A DNA stretch of 15,751 nucleotides from an uncultured Chloroflexota bacterium (GTDB lineage Bacteria; Chloroflexota; Anaerolineae; Aggregatilineales; Phototrophicaceae), in contig CALMZT010000392.1 of assembly GCA_937870805.1 (NCBI GenBank), forward strand, positions 1-15,751. The letters are read 5' to 3'. A program made the translations under genes and the position numbers. Position 1 is the first letter of the stretch. The number at the start of each line of letters is the position of its first letter. Below are positions 6,830 to 14,361 of this stretch, in pieces. The notes under the pieces were generated by a model. It did no database searches. It had not been told where the DNA came from and saw only the letters and a program-made list of their open reading frames with translations.

Positions 6830-7489
6830 TTACCCATTCAACGTCAGCAAGTACGCCACAATCGAGTAAATCTGATCTTCCGTATAGACCTGTGCCCAGT
6901 TGCGCGGCATCAGGAAATCAGGGAAGCCGGGCACGACGTAAGCGCCGGGGTCAACAATTGACTGGTGAATATAGCTGGCTGCGCCCATGCCTTCAACGCG
7001 CGTCGCGCCGCGTGTGCTAATATTGAGCAGCCCTGGACCGATTTGCGTCTCAACGCTGTCAACACGATGACAACTTGCGCAGGAATAACTATTTGACGGC
7101 TCCGTGCGCGTGAACAACGCTTCGCCTTCTGCCGGGTCGTACAATGAGGCGAGCACGGCGACGGGGTCATCTTCCGCGACAGGGGCAGCCGCCGCAGGCT
7201 CAGTGGTCGCTGTCGCTTCGCTCACAATGGGGATTTCCGTTGGCACAAGCGTCGCTGTCGGGGGTACAGAGATCGCTGTTGGCAGTTCAATAGTCGCTGT
7301 CGCTGCGCTTACAGGTGGTACAGCGGCAGGCGCTTCATCGGTTGTACCGCCGCGTGTAATCAATTCCTGTGTGGGCAGCACCGCCACTTCCGTCGGTTGG
7401 GCTTCCCAAATGGGCGTGACTACGACACCGCACGCGGAAATCAGCAAAGCGGAAATGAACAGACTTAAATAAACCAAGTTGCGGATCAC
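6830..7489 (-). CDS. Lipoprotein c-type cytochrome (monoheme)
   Basis: 219 residues. A signal peptide ends in a lipobox, LISAC, with Cys20 as the lipid-attachment site, so the protein is anchored on the outside of the cytoplasmic membrane. Residues 21-108 are a disordered linker rich in Pro, Thr, Ala and Glu (for example VPPTATLVPTEIP). The C-terminal part is a class I cytochrome c: a heme-binding CASCH motif at 137-141 (His141 axial), the QIGPGLLNI loop (149-157) and a likely second ligand Met194 in FLMPRNW, ending with the usual helix DQIYSIVAYLLTLN. It would carry single electrons to or from a membrane complex. The start is GTG with GGAGAAG about nine bases upstream. It follows the kinase gene on the same strand with a gap of 67 bases, so joint transcription is likely. 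Confidence 0.88.
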   Translation of the reverse strand: MIRNLVYLSLFISALLISACGVVVTPIWEAQPTEVAVLPTQELITRGGTTDEAPAAVPPVSAATATIELPTAISVPPTATLVPTEIPIVSEATATTEPAAAAPVAEDDPVAVLASLYDPAEGEALFTRTEPSNSYSCASCHRVDSVETQIGPGLLNISTRGATRVEGMGAASYIHQSIVDPGAYVVPGFPDFLMPRNWAQVYTEDQIYSIVAYLLTLNG

Positions 7490-7556
7490 CGTTGGCTTCT
7501 CCGTGAAAATCTACTTTGTGAAAGGTGGCACGAGTATATCATGAGGAATACGAACG

Positions 7557-9518
7557 TTACAACGCCTGCGCAAACTCACCCGCCGTCGCAAAGCGCTCAT
7601 CAGGATTTTTCGCCAGCGCCCGCAGCAGCGCTTGTGCAGCGCTTTCCGTCAGATCGGGCTTGAAGGTGCGGGGATGAGGCGGCGGCTGCTGCAAATGCGC
7701 AAACATGATCTGCGCCGCGCCCCCTTCAAATGGATGCCTGCCCGTCAGCATTTCATATGCCATCACACCCAGCGCATAGACATCGGCGCGCCGATCCACT
7801 TCGCGCGCCGCCAGGATTTGTTCCGGTGCCATGTAATCAATTGTGCCAATCGCGCCTGAGCCTGTGTAACGGGTTTTGCTGTCCATCAGCCTGGCAATGC
7901 CGAAGTCCATTAACACCGCTTCGGTCTCTTCAACGTCTTCACGCGAAGTTCTGAGCATCACATTCGACGGTTTAATGTCGCGATGGACTAATCCCTGCTC
8001 GTGGGCATAATCCAACGCCTGCGCAATATCCACAATGAACGCACAGGTCGTCTCTGCCGACAGCGCGCCCTGCTGCTTCATGTAATCACTTAAGCTCATG
8101 CCGTCCACGTATTCGAGCGCCAGATAATGAATACCCTCACTGTTCCCCGCATCGATCAGCTTGACGATGTGAGGATGATCGAGCCGCTTCATGACTTCTG
8201 CTTCACGTTCAAAGCGCTTCAAAAATTCGGTCTGTTCGGCTAAATCAGCGGGCAGCACCTTGAGAGCGATCTGCTGCCCCTTGCCAAAGCCCTGATACAC
8301 CTCGCCCATGCCGCCGCGTCCCAGCACGCCCAACACCTCGTAGTCGCCAAATGTACGTCCCGTCAACATGCCGGGATTTTTCACTTCGGGTTTTTGCTGC
8401 GCGGCGTGCAGTTCATTCAAATCGAATTTGAAGCCATAAATGCGGCGGTCAACGAAACGCTGGACTCGTTTGCGCGCGGGGTTGAACAACAGCGCCGTCA
8501 CCGCCGCGCTCAACGCAACTGCCACGCCTGACTGTGTACTGCCCAGCACTGCCGTCAACAACGCTTGTGACACCAGAAACAGCAGCACGAACAGCCCGCC
8601 CAAGCCCAATGTCAGTGTGCCATACACGAGCGAACGGTTAATGGTCAGGTCGATGTCCCACAGGCGGTACTGGACAATCGACAAGCCCAGACTCGCCACA
8701 AAAATCACGGACGACGACAGCCGCAGCGTGTTTGTGACTAAAAAGCTGATGAGGCTCGGCACGGTATAGACAGGCGTATCCGAGTCGATGCTGGCGAGTT
8801 GTGGAAACAGCATTGGGATCAAAAAATAGGTGGCAGCGGCAAAAAACGCCGCGATCACGCCCCACAATACCCATTTCACCTGCTGCCGTTCAATGGTCGT
8901 GAGTTTGGCATCACGGTAGCGTTGCAGCAGCGCCAAAATCCCCAGAGGATAACCCAGGTAGCCGAACTGGTAGCCTCCCGTCACCCCCGTGACAATCAAA
9001 GCAAATTCGATCATGCCGATGAAAGCAATCGCGCTGACCAGCCAGCGCGTCCACGACGGAAAAAATCGTCCATCAGGGTATACAGCCATTGTACCGATGA
9101 CCAGCGCCGGGATGATGGAGCGCACGAAGTCGGCAATGAGCGGCGCACTTAAATAAAATGCCAGCGTCAAGCTCACCGCATACACGACGATCATGACCGA
9201 CACCATCCACGCCACCCAATCGTCGCTGCGCTGGCGAAAAATGATGATCGACAGCCCCAGCGAGAACATGACTTCAAAAATGTCCAGCGCAGTGATATAA
9301 GCTGCAAAAAAATCTCTGGACATGCCGATTTGGTCGAACGCGGCTTGAAAGCCAACGCCCCACCTTGGCGCATCGCGGAACACCAGATACTCGGCTGGCA
9401 AACTGGCGACAAACAGGAGGATATGCAGCACGACGATGATGACCCACAGCCCACGCAGCGTTTGGATGTGGCGCGAATTCTTCAAACGAGACGTCGTGCG
9501 GGTGGTTGTGCTTTGCAA
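7557..9518 (-). CDS. Membrane Ser/Thr protein kinase with N-terminal sensor-like module
   Basis: 653 residues. The N-terminal 345 or so hold about eight to ten hydrophobic helices (23-44, 73-95, 103-123, 134-148, 158-180, 216-238, 255-283, 298-324, 329-346). The segment YRLWDIDLTINRSLVYGTLT (284-303) and the FVDRRIYGFKFD tail (355-366) match the membrane module that in many Chloroflexota proteins precedes a histidine kinase. The C terminus (390-653) is a complete eukaryotic-type kinase: glycine loop GRGGMG (400-405), Lys420, HRDIKPSN (512-519, catalytic Asp514), DFG (538-540), a Thr/Ser-bearing activation loop, and APE (564-566). PknB-type kinases have the reverse order, with the kinase first. 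It should phosphorylate cytoplasmic proteins in response to a membrane signal. The start is TTG, with AGGAG nine bases upstream. Divergent from the CheR gene. Confidence 0.9.
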   Translation of the reverse strand: MQSTTTRTTSRLKNSRHIQTLRGLWVIIVVLHILLFVASLPAEYLVFRDAPRWGVGFQAAFDQIGMSRDFFAAYITALDIFEVMFSLGLSIIIFRQRSDDWVAWMVSVMIVVYAVSLTLAFYLSAPLIADFVRSIIPALVIGTMAVYPDGRFFPSWTRWLVSAIAFIGMIEFALIVTGVTGGYQFGYLGYPLGILALLQRYRDAKLTTIERQQVKWVLWGVIAAFFAAATYFLIPMLFPQLASIDSDTPVYTVPSLISFLVTNTLRLSSSVIFVASLGLSIVQYRLWDIDLTINRSLVYGTLTLGLGGLFVLLFLVSQALLTAVLGSTQSGVAVALSAAVTALLFNPARKRVQRFVDRRIYGFKFDLNELHAAQQKPEVKNPGMLTGRTFGDYEVLGVLGRGGMGEVYQGFGKGQQIALKVLPADLAEQTEFLKRFEREAEVMKRLDHPHIVKLIDAGNSEGIHYLALEYVDGMSLSDYMKQQGALSAETTCAFIVDIAQALDYAHEQGLVHRDIKPSNVMLRTSREDVEETEAVLMDFGIARLMDSKTRYTGSGAIGTIDYMAPEQILAAREVDRRADVYALGVMAYEMLTGRHPFEGGAAQIMFAHLQQPPPHPRTFKPDLTESAAQALLRALAKNPDERFATAGEFAQAL

Positions 9519-9618
9519 TCCGAAAAACTCCTGAAATATAACAAGTCTACCCTCTACAATAACACGTTTTGAGTTATGATAGAGAATAATCAGCAGTATT
9601 ATTGTCCTAATTTATTAC

Positions 9619-11028
9619 ATGACGCACCCCTATCATCCGTTAGTGGCACAAATCGGCACGCTTGTTCAGCAGCGTACAGGCTTAGCCGTCAACACCCAAT
9701 TCCGCAAAGAGCTTGAGCCGCTGCTACGCGGTTTAGCCAACGGCAGCGGGTTGGAGGGGTATCTGCGCCAACTGCGCGACAGCAAAGAAACGTCGCCTGT
9801 CTGGCAAAAGCTCGTCTACACACTCACCATTGGCGAGACTTATTTTTTCCGCGATCAGTCACATTTCCGTCTGCTGCGCGAACACGTCCTGCCCACATTT
9901 GCTTTACAGCGCCGCTTCTCGGATAAACCACATCTTTCCATCTGGAGCGCAGGCTGTGCCACAGGCGAGGAACCGTATTCGATAGCCATGATGCTGTACG
10001 AATCGTTCCCTGATTTGCCGCGCTGGCAGATCAAGCTGTTCGGCACAGACCTCAACGCTCACGCTCTGCAAGCCGCCGATGTTGGCATTTACCGCAAATG
10101 GTCATTCCGCCACACCGAAGATGGGCTGCGCACACGTCACTTTGTCGAGACCGAAGCAGGCTGGCAGATCAAATCGCACATCAAGTCGATGGTGAACTTT
10201 CGCCACGCCAACCTGTTCGCGGGCGCGCCGACTACGCCGCTGGATGTCATTTTCTGCCGCAATGTGCTGATTTATCTGGAAGATGAGCACATCCGCCAGC
10301 TTGAGGATATGTACTTCAATGCTCTTGCGCCCGGCGGCTGGCTGCTGCTGGGGCAAGCCGAAGCGATTCACTTCCGCCGCGAACGCTGGCAAACGCATGT
10401 GTTTCCCGGCACTGTCGTCTATCAGAAGCCTGAAGCGACGATCAAGTCCCTATCACATCGGCACACGCAGCCCGCCATCGACATCCCGCCCGCGCCTGCC
10501 CACGCCTCGACGCCGCTGCCCAGCGCCGCGAACTATCCAGACGCCGTGCGCGCCTTCCAGAAAGATGAATATCCCAAAGCCGAACGCCTGCTGGCAGAAC
10601 TGCTCACACAGCAGCCGCAGCACGCGCCCGCACACACGCTGTTAGCGTCGATTTTCGCCAGCCGCCGCGCCTTGCCCGAAGCCCACGCGCATCTTGACCA
10701 GGCGCTGCGCATTGATCCGCTTGCCGCCGACGCCCATTATCTGCGGGGAATGCTGCTGCTGGAAGAAAACAAAAAAGATGAAGCGCGCAAAGCCCTCGAC
10801 GCCGCGCTTTACTGCCGTCCGCTGCACCCGCTGGCACTGCTGATGATGGGGAACATGCACGCGCAGGTTGGCGAACTGAAACGCGCGCACCGCCTCTGGG
10901 AAAAAGCCCGCGACGCTGCTGCTGCTTTGCCGCCAAGCACCCCTGTCTCTGACCTCAGCGACCTCACCGCTTCAGGACTTGATGCGCTCATCGGGCATCG
11001 CATCCACGACAAAGAGCCGAAGCCCTAA
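9619..11028 (+). CDS. CheR-type methyltransferase with C-terminal TPR repeats
   Basis: 469 residues. Residues 1-265 form a chemotaxis-type protein-glutamate methyltransferase: N-terminal all-helical domain, then TIGETYFFRD (70-79), the S-adenosylmethionine site SAGCATGEEPYS (110-121), GTDLNAHAL (142-150), FCRNVLIYL (212-220) and the LAPGGWLLLGQAE strand (236-248). A Pro/Ala/His-rich linker (about 275-305) leads to TPR repeats (about 305-435; QQPQHAPAHTLLASIF, ALRIDPLAADAHYLRGMLLLEE, ALYCRPLHPLALLMMGNMHAQ). Such CheR-TPR proteins methylate receptor glutamates in chemosensory systems. No receptor, CheA or CheB is in the window, so its partner is elsewhere. Upstream of the ATG is AT-rich with no Shine-Dalgarno sequence. 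It is divergent from the kinase gene by 100 bases. Confidence 0.9.
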   Translation: MTHPYHPLVAQIGTLVQQRTGLAVNTQFRKELEPLLRGLANGSGLEGYLRQLRDSKETSPVWQKLVYTLTIGETYFFRDQSHFRLLREHVLPTFALQRRFSDKPHLSIWSAGCATGEEPYSIAMMLYESFPDLPRWQIKLFGTDLNAHALQAADVGIYRKWSFRHTEDGLRTRHFVETEAGWQIKSHIKSMVNFRHANLFAGAPTTPLDVIFCRNVLIYLEDEHIRQLEDMYFNALAPGGWLLLGQAEAIHFRRERWQTHVFPGTVVYQKPEATIKSLSHRHTQPAIDIPPAPAHASTPLPSAANYPDAVRAFQKDEYPKAERLLAELLTQQPQHAPAHTLLASIFASRRALPEAHAHLDQALRIDPLAADAHYLRGMLLLEENKKDEARKALDAALYCRPLHPLALLMMGNMHAQVGELKRAHRLWEKARDAAAALPPSTPVSDLSDLTASGLDALIGHRIHDKEPKP

Positions 11029-11040
11029 CCTGGCATCAAG

Positions 11041-11565
11041 CTAACTGCCTTGATTTGCCCAACGCCTGATTTCTGCCTTGAGTGCATCACGCATCTCCAA
11101 ACGCTTATCGGCGTCGTAACGCGCGCTGTACAGCCTGTCGCCCTCAGGCGGTGGGCTGCCATCGTCGCTGTAGTAGGTATCGAAGCCCTCACGCATCAGC
11201 TTATGATACGCTTCGGCTTCATAGAATGGCGCAGTGTAGGGTAGCTGTTTTGTCCCCAACACAACCTCAACAGCATTTTCTTGTGCGATAGCCCAGATGC
11301 CGAACGCGGTTAACAGACGGTAGCCGTGATACGTCGCGGGCTTGCACCACAGCAGCGCCGCCACCCAATCACGCCCCTTAAACGCGCGCGGTCCCCAGCA
11401 CAGCCAGCCTTTACGGTCTGTCAGGCGCACATCGTCCAGCGTATCCAGCGCGTTCAGGCTGTCCAGCACCGCCGACAGCGTGATCTGTGCAGCGGCTTTC
11501 TCCTGCGCCTGCTTGCGCGCTTCAGCCCGTCGTAGAATCTCCTGATAGCGATCTTCTCGTGACAT
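11041..11565 (-). CDS. Hypothetical protein, family not recognised
   Basis: 174 residues, cytoplasmic, with no signal peptide or membrane helix. Residues 1-30 are charged and helical (REDRYQEILRRAEARKQAQEKAA), likely coiled coil. The middle is rich in aromatic residues (KGWLCWGPRAF, ALLWCKPATYHGYRLLTAFGIWAIA) and the C terminus is charged and Tyr-rich (FDTYYSDDGSPPPEGDRLYS) and ends in a helix. No catalytic motif was found. The composition and intact 175-codon frame argue that it is real. ATG has a weak AAAGAAA upstream. Its stop is only 12 bases from the stop of the convergent CheR gene, with no room for separate terminators. Confidence 0.7.
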   Translation of the reverse strand: MSREDRYQEILRRAEARKQAQEKAAAQITLSAVLDSLNALDTLDDVRLTDRKGWLCWGPRAFKGRDWVAALLWCKPATYHGYRLLTAFGIWAIAQENAVEVVLGTKQLPYTAPFYEAEAYHKLMREGFDTYYSDDGSPPPEGDRLYSARYDADKRLEMRDALKAEIRRWANQGS

Positions 11566-11644
11566 GGTTTTCTTTAGTGTGAAATTATCCCATTTTGCGT
11601 TTTAATAAAGTTATCGTCTAGCGACAATTATAAATGGAGATCCC

Positions 11645-12742
11645 ATGAGACGAACTATTTTTATTGTCACGCTTCTTTTTGTGCTCCTACTGGCAGTGGG
11701 CAGTGTACAGGCGCAGGGCGGCGGGGTCGGTTGGGTGCGTTTTGGTCACGCTTCCATCGACTCTGAAGAAGTCAACATCCTCGTCAATGGCGACGACTGG
11801 ATTGAGAACATGGAGTTCGGGCAAATCTTTCTCTACTCCCCTTTTGAAGAAGGTTCGATTGATCTTGAATTTGAAGTCGGCAACAGCGACTACGACGAAG
11901 GCAGCGCCGATTTCAGCTTTGAAGTAGAAGAAGGCAAAAGCTACAGCATCTTTGTTGTCGGTTCGATTGATGACGGCACATTCACCTCATCGCTCATCGA
12001 GGAATCCGACTACTTCGGCGATGACAGCGACTGGGAGGGCTATTCACAGTTAATCATCCTGAACGCAATGGACGAAGAAGGCTTCGACGTGGTGAACGCC
12101 GATGACCGCGACGCTGTGTGGTTTGAAATGCGCGAGATCGCCTATGTCGGTTGGATTTTCGTCAACGGCACCTTTAACCTGAACATCACTGACCCGGGCG
12201 ACGAAGACGAAGTGCTGCTCGAAGACTTTACTGAAGACCTTGAATTTCCGGCGGGTGAAGGTTTCCGTTATACCTTTGTGGTGACGGGCACGCGCCGCCG
12301 CCCCGAAGTTCAGATGTTTATCAGCGGCTACCGCACGATCAACGAAGTCCTGCAATTTGACCGCGACTTTGGGCTGCTGGCGGAAGCCGTCGAAGCGATT
12401 GAGTTTGACGACGAACTCAACACCGAAGGCAACTACACCCTGTTCGCGCCGACTGACGACGCTTTTGACAATTTTCTTGAGGACAACGATTTAAGCGAAG
12501 GCGAACTGCTGGACGATACTGAAACGCTGGTAGATCTGCTGAGCTATCACGTGCTGCTGCGCTACGGCACGATGGCTGAGCTGGCGGATGAGGGCAGCGC
12601 CGAGACAAGTCTCGACGGTGAGGAATTAGCCTTCGACCTTGATCGCAGCGGGTGGCTGGTGGTTAACGATGTCAGTGTTACACGCTGGATTCCGGCGCTC
12701 AACGGCGTCATTTATGTCATTGATGAAGTATTAGAGCCGTAA
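11645..12742 (+). CDS. Secreted DUF4397 / fasciclin (FAS1) domain protein
   Basis: 365 residues. Residues 1-24 are a signal peptide (RRTIFIVTLLFVLLLAVGS, cleavage near VQAQ), with no lipobox and no later membrane helix. Residues 28-235 resemble DUF4397, a beta-rich domain (VRFGHASIDSEEVNILVNG at the start). Residues 235-365 are a FAS1 domain, shown by INEVLQFDRDFGLLAEAV, the H1 motif YTLFAPTDDAF, a YHVLLRYG segment and the H2 end NGVIYVIDEVLEP. FAS1 domains mediate adhesion between cells or to surfaces. The protein is strikingly rich in Asp and Glu throughout, which suggests an acidic surface that may bind cations such as calcium. ATG has GGAGA four bases upstream. The gene is alone in its orientation and ends before a hairpin shared with the convergent nucleoside hydrolase. 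Confidence 0.87.
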   Translation: MRRTIFIVTLLFVLLLAVGSVQAQGGGVGWVRFGHASIDSEEVNILVNGDDWIENMEFGQIFLYSPFEEGSIDLEFEVGNSDYDEGSADFSFEVEEGKSYSIFVVGSIDDGTFTSSLIEESDYFGDDSDWEGYSQLIILNAMDEEGFDVVNADDRDAVWFEMREIAYVGWIFVNGTFNLNITDPGDEDEVLLEDFTEDLEFPAGEGFRYTFVVTGTRRRPEVQMFISGYRTINEVLQFDRDFGLLAEAVEAIEFDDELNTEGNYTLFAPTDDAFDNFLEDNDLSEGELLDDTETLVDLLSYHVLLRYGTMAELADEGSAETSLDGEELAFDLDRSGWLVVNDVSVTRWIPALNGVIYVIDEVLEP

Positions 12743-12764
12743 CGACTATCGTTTAATCGTTTCT

Positions 12765-12792
12765 TAGGGGCGCGGCGATGTGCTGCGCCCTA
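12765..12792. repeat. Palindrome of the GTAGGGGC family between convergent genes
   Basis: TAGGGGCGCGGC (12765-12776) and GCTGCGCCCTA (12782-12792) form a nearly perfect stem with a five-base loop. It lies 23 bases after the FAS1 gene stop and 22 bases before the end of the convergent nucleoside hydrolase, so it may end both transcripts. Its first arm matches the GTAGGGGC repeats at 508 and 6712. Confidence 0.65.
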
Positions 12793-12813
12793 TCAAGAGA
12801 ACCACATCCCCGT

Positions 12814-14295
12814 CTACTCTTCGCCTGCGAACAGCGCCTCTAACACGTCCGGCGGAATTGCCCCAGTGCCTATCAACAAGCCAAAAAAGTCTACCGCTTG
12901 CCATTCCTCAACGATTCTGCCGTCTGCCAGATGCAAAATCGAATTGATGGTAATCACAATCGGATTGTTCGTTGGCGGCAGGCTCAAAAAGTCGCCAGTA
13001 TGTGTGCCACGCAGCGTGATACGCGCCGCCGCTGTATCGCCCACGACGATCATTTCCTGTACCGTAAGCTGTAAATCGGGCATCATCGTATGCAGGACAG
13101 CAATCGTACTCATCAACGAGTCGCGATTGCCGACGAATGGGTCACTGTTGTTGTGGCTGAGGTAATTGGGATCAAGCAGTTCATCCAACACCGCAAAATT
13201 TTGCGTGCCCCATACTTCTTCAAAATAACGCTGCACAACCGCCGCATTCGCTTCGCCACCTTCAGCGACAGTGACTTGTGCAGGCAGTGGTGCTTGTGGG
13301 TCGCGCCCGTTTAACACGTTCAGAAAAATGCGCTCAAAAGCAGCGGTATCCACACCTACCGCCACATCTATAGGCACGCCATCGCCATCAGGCATCGTGC
13401 GCCCACTTTCGACGCCCTCATCAGTTACCACGCGCAGAGGTCGTCCCTGAATGCTGACGATGCCAGGTTCAGTCAGCGCCACCGCCGCCAGTGGGTCCCA
13501 GAAGTAAAGCCAGCCCCCGCTGATGCCTTCGAGATTCGCCGTGAGCGCCTGGTAAACGAATTCGGCTTCGGGCGTCGTGCGGTCTCGCGCCAGCCTGCTG
13601 TAAAAGTCGATGGTGATCGGCGCTTGATTCGTGACGTCCAGCGCCACCAGTGTAATGGGTAAGCCTGATTCAAAGACGATGCTTGCTGCCAGCGGATCGA
13701 CGTAGATATTCCATTCTGCTGTGGCGTTGTCGGTGTATAGGTTACCCGGCACGCTTACCGCGCCGCCCATGATGTAAATTCTGTCGATTTTGTCGATCAG
13801 CGCAGGCTCGGCTTGCAGCGCTTCCGCAATATTGGTCAGCGGACCCAGCGTGAGCAGCGTGATATTTTCGCTTGAAGCATTGATTTGTTCGCTGAGCAGT
13901 TCGATGGCGCTGATTGTGCCCGGAGCATTGGTGTTTGTCGGCAGCTCGATGCCCGCCATTGCATCTACATTTTCCCGCCATTCAGCAGGAAAAACGTGGT
14001 TGCCTTGCAGCGGCGTTTCGCGCCCACACGCGACAGGAATGTCAGGAGTGCCAGCGAGTGCCAGTAGGTTCATTGTATTTTGTACGCCGGGGTCGCAGTG
14101 GGCTTCGCCTGTCCCTGTGACGGTGATGGCGCGCACATCGACATCGGAACGCTGCAACAGATAGAGAATCGCCATCCAATCGTCGGCTGCCATATCGGTG
14201 TCGATGATGACAGGTTTGCGCGGGGTGTCGGTTTGAGCGATGGCGATGGCAGCAAAGGAGAATACCAGTAGAAAGACGATCAATCGCTTCAACAT
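12814..14295 (-). CDS. Secreted nucleoside hydrolase fused to a SnoaL-like domain
   Basis: The start is placed at ATG 14295 because AAGGA (14307-14303) lies seven bases upstream and it begins a clean signal peptide (LKRLIVFLLVFSFAAIAIAQ); the open frame runs 21 codons further up without support. The protein has 493 residues. Residues 27-330 are an inosine/uridine-type nucleoside hydrolase: calcium site DTDMAADD (32-39), LLTLGPLTNIAEAL (147-160), IYIMGGAV (173-180), the substrate segment AEWNIYVDPLAA (193-204) and WDPLAA (266-271), where the more common His before the Asp is Trp. It would split a nucleoside into base and ribose outside the membrane. Residues 350-475 (YFEEVWGTQNFAVLDELL ... GTHTGDFL ... 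GRIVEEWQAVD) form a SnoaL-like/ester-cyclase cone fold of unknown role here. It lies 66 bases downstream of the PfkB gene. Confidence 0.87.
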   Translation of the reverse strand: MLKRLIVFLLVFSFAAIAIAQTDTPRKPVIIDTDMAADDWMAILYLLQRSDVDVRAITVTGTGEAHCDPGVQNTMNLLALAGTPDIPVACGRETPLQGNHVFPAEWRENVDAMAGIELPTNTNAPGTISAIELLSEQINASSENITLLTLGPLTNIAEALQAEPALIDKIDRIYIMGGAVSVPGNLYTDNATAEWNIYVDPLAASIVFESGLPITLVALDVTNQAPITIDFYSRLARDRTTPEAEFVYQALTANLEGISGGWLYFWDPLAAVALTEPGIVSIQGRPLRVVTDEGVESGRTMPDGDGVPIDVAVGVDTAAFERIFLNVLNGRDPQAPLPAQVTVAEGGEANAAVVQRYFEEVWGTQNFAVLDELLDPNYLSHNNSDPFVGNRDSLMSTIAVLHTMMPDLQLTVQEMIVVGDTAAARITLRGTHTGDFLSLPPTNNPIVITINSILHLADGRIVEEWQAVDFFGLLIGTGAIPPDVLEALFAGEE

Positions 14296-14361
14296 GGGTT
14301 TTTCCTTATTGAACAGAACGTTAGCTCTCTTTACAAGCATAGTCCTTATTTGCCGCAAAGT

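Noticed and set aside
7104..7472. Plus-strand open frame opposite the cytochrome gene
   Set aside because: It is a low-complexity Ser/Ala/Val/Gly mirror of the Thr/Pro-rich linker, with no ribosome-binding site.
11620..11636. TTATAA/TATAAA before the FAS1 gene as a -10 box
   Set aside because: It lies almost on the ribosome-binding site, too close to the start codon, and has no matching -35 box.
13790..14164. Plus-strand open frame over the nucleoside hydrolase
   Set aside because: Shadow of a well-supported minus-strand gene; Ser/Cys-rich without motifs.
14296..14358. Longer N terminus of the nucleoside hydrolase
   Set aside because: It has no ribosome-binding site and puts 21 charged residues before the signal peptide; ATG 14295 has AAGGA at the right distance.
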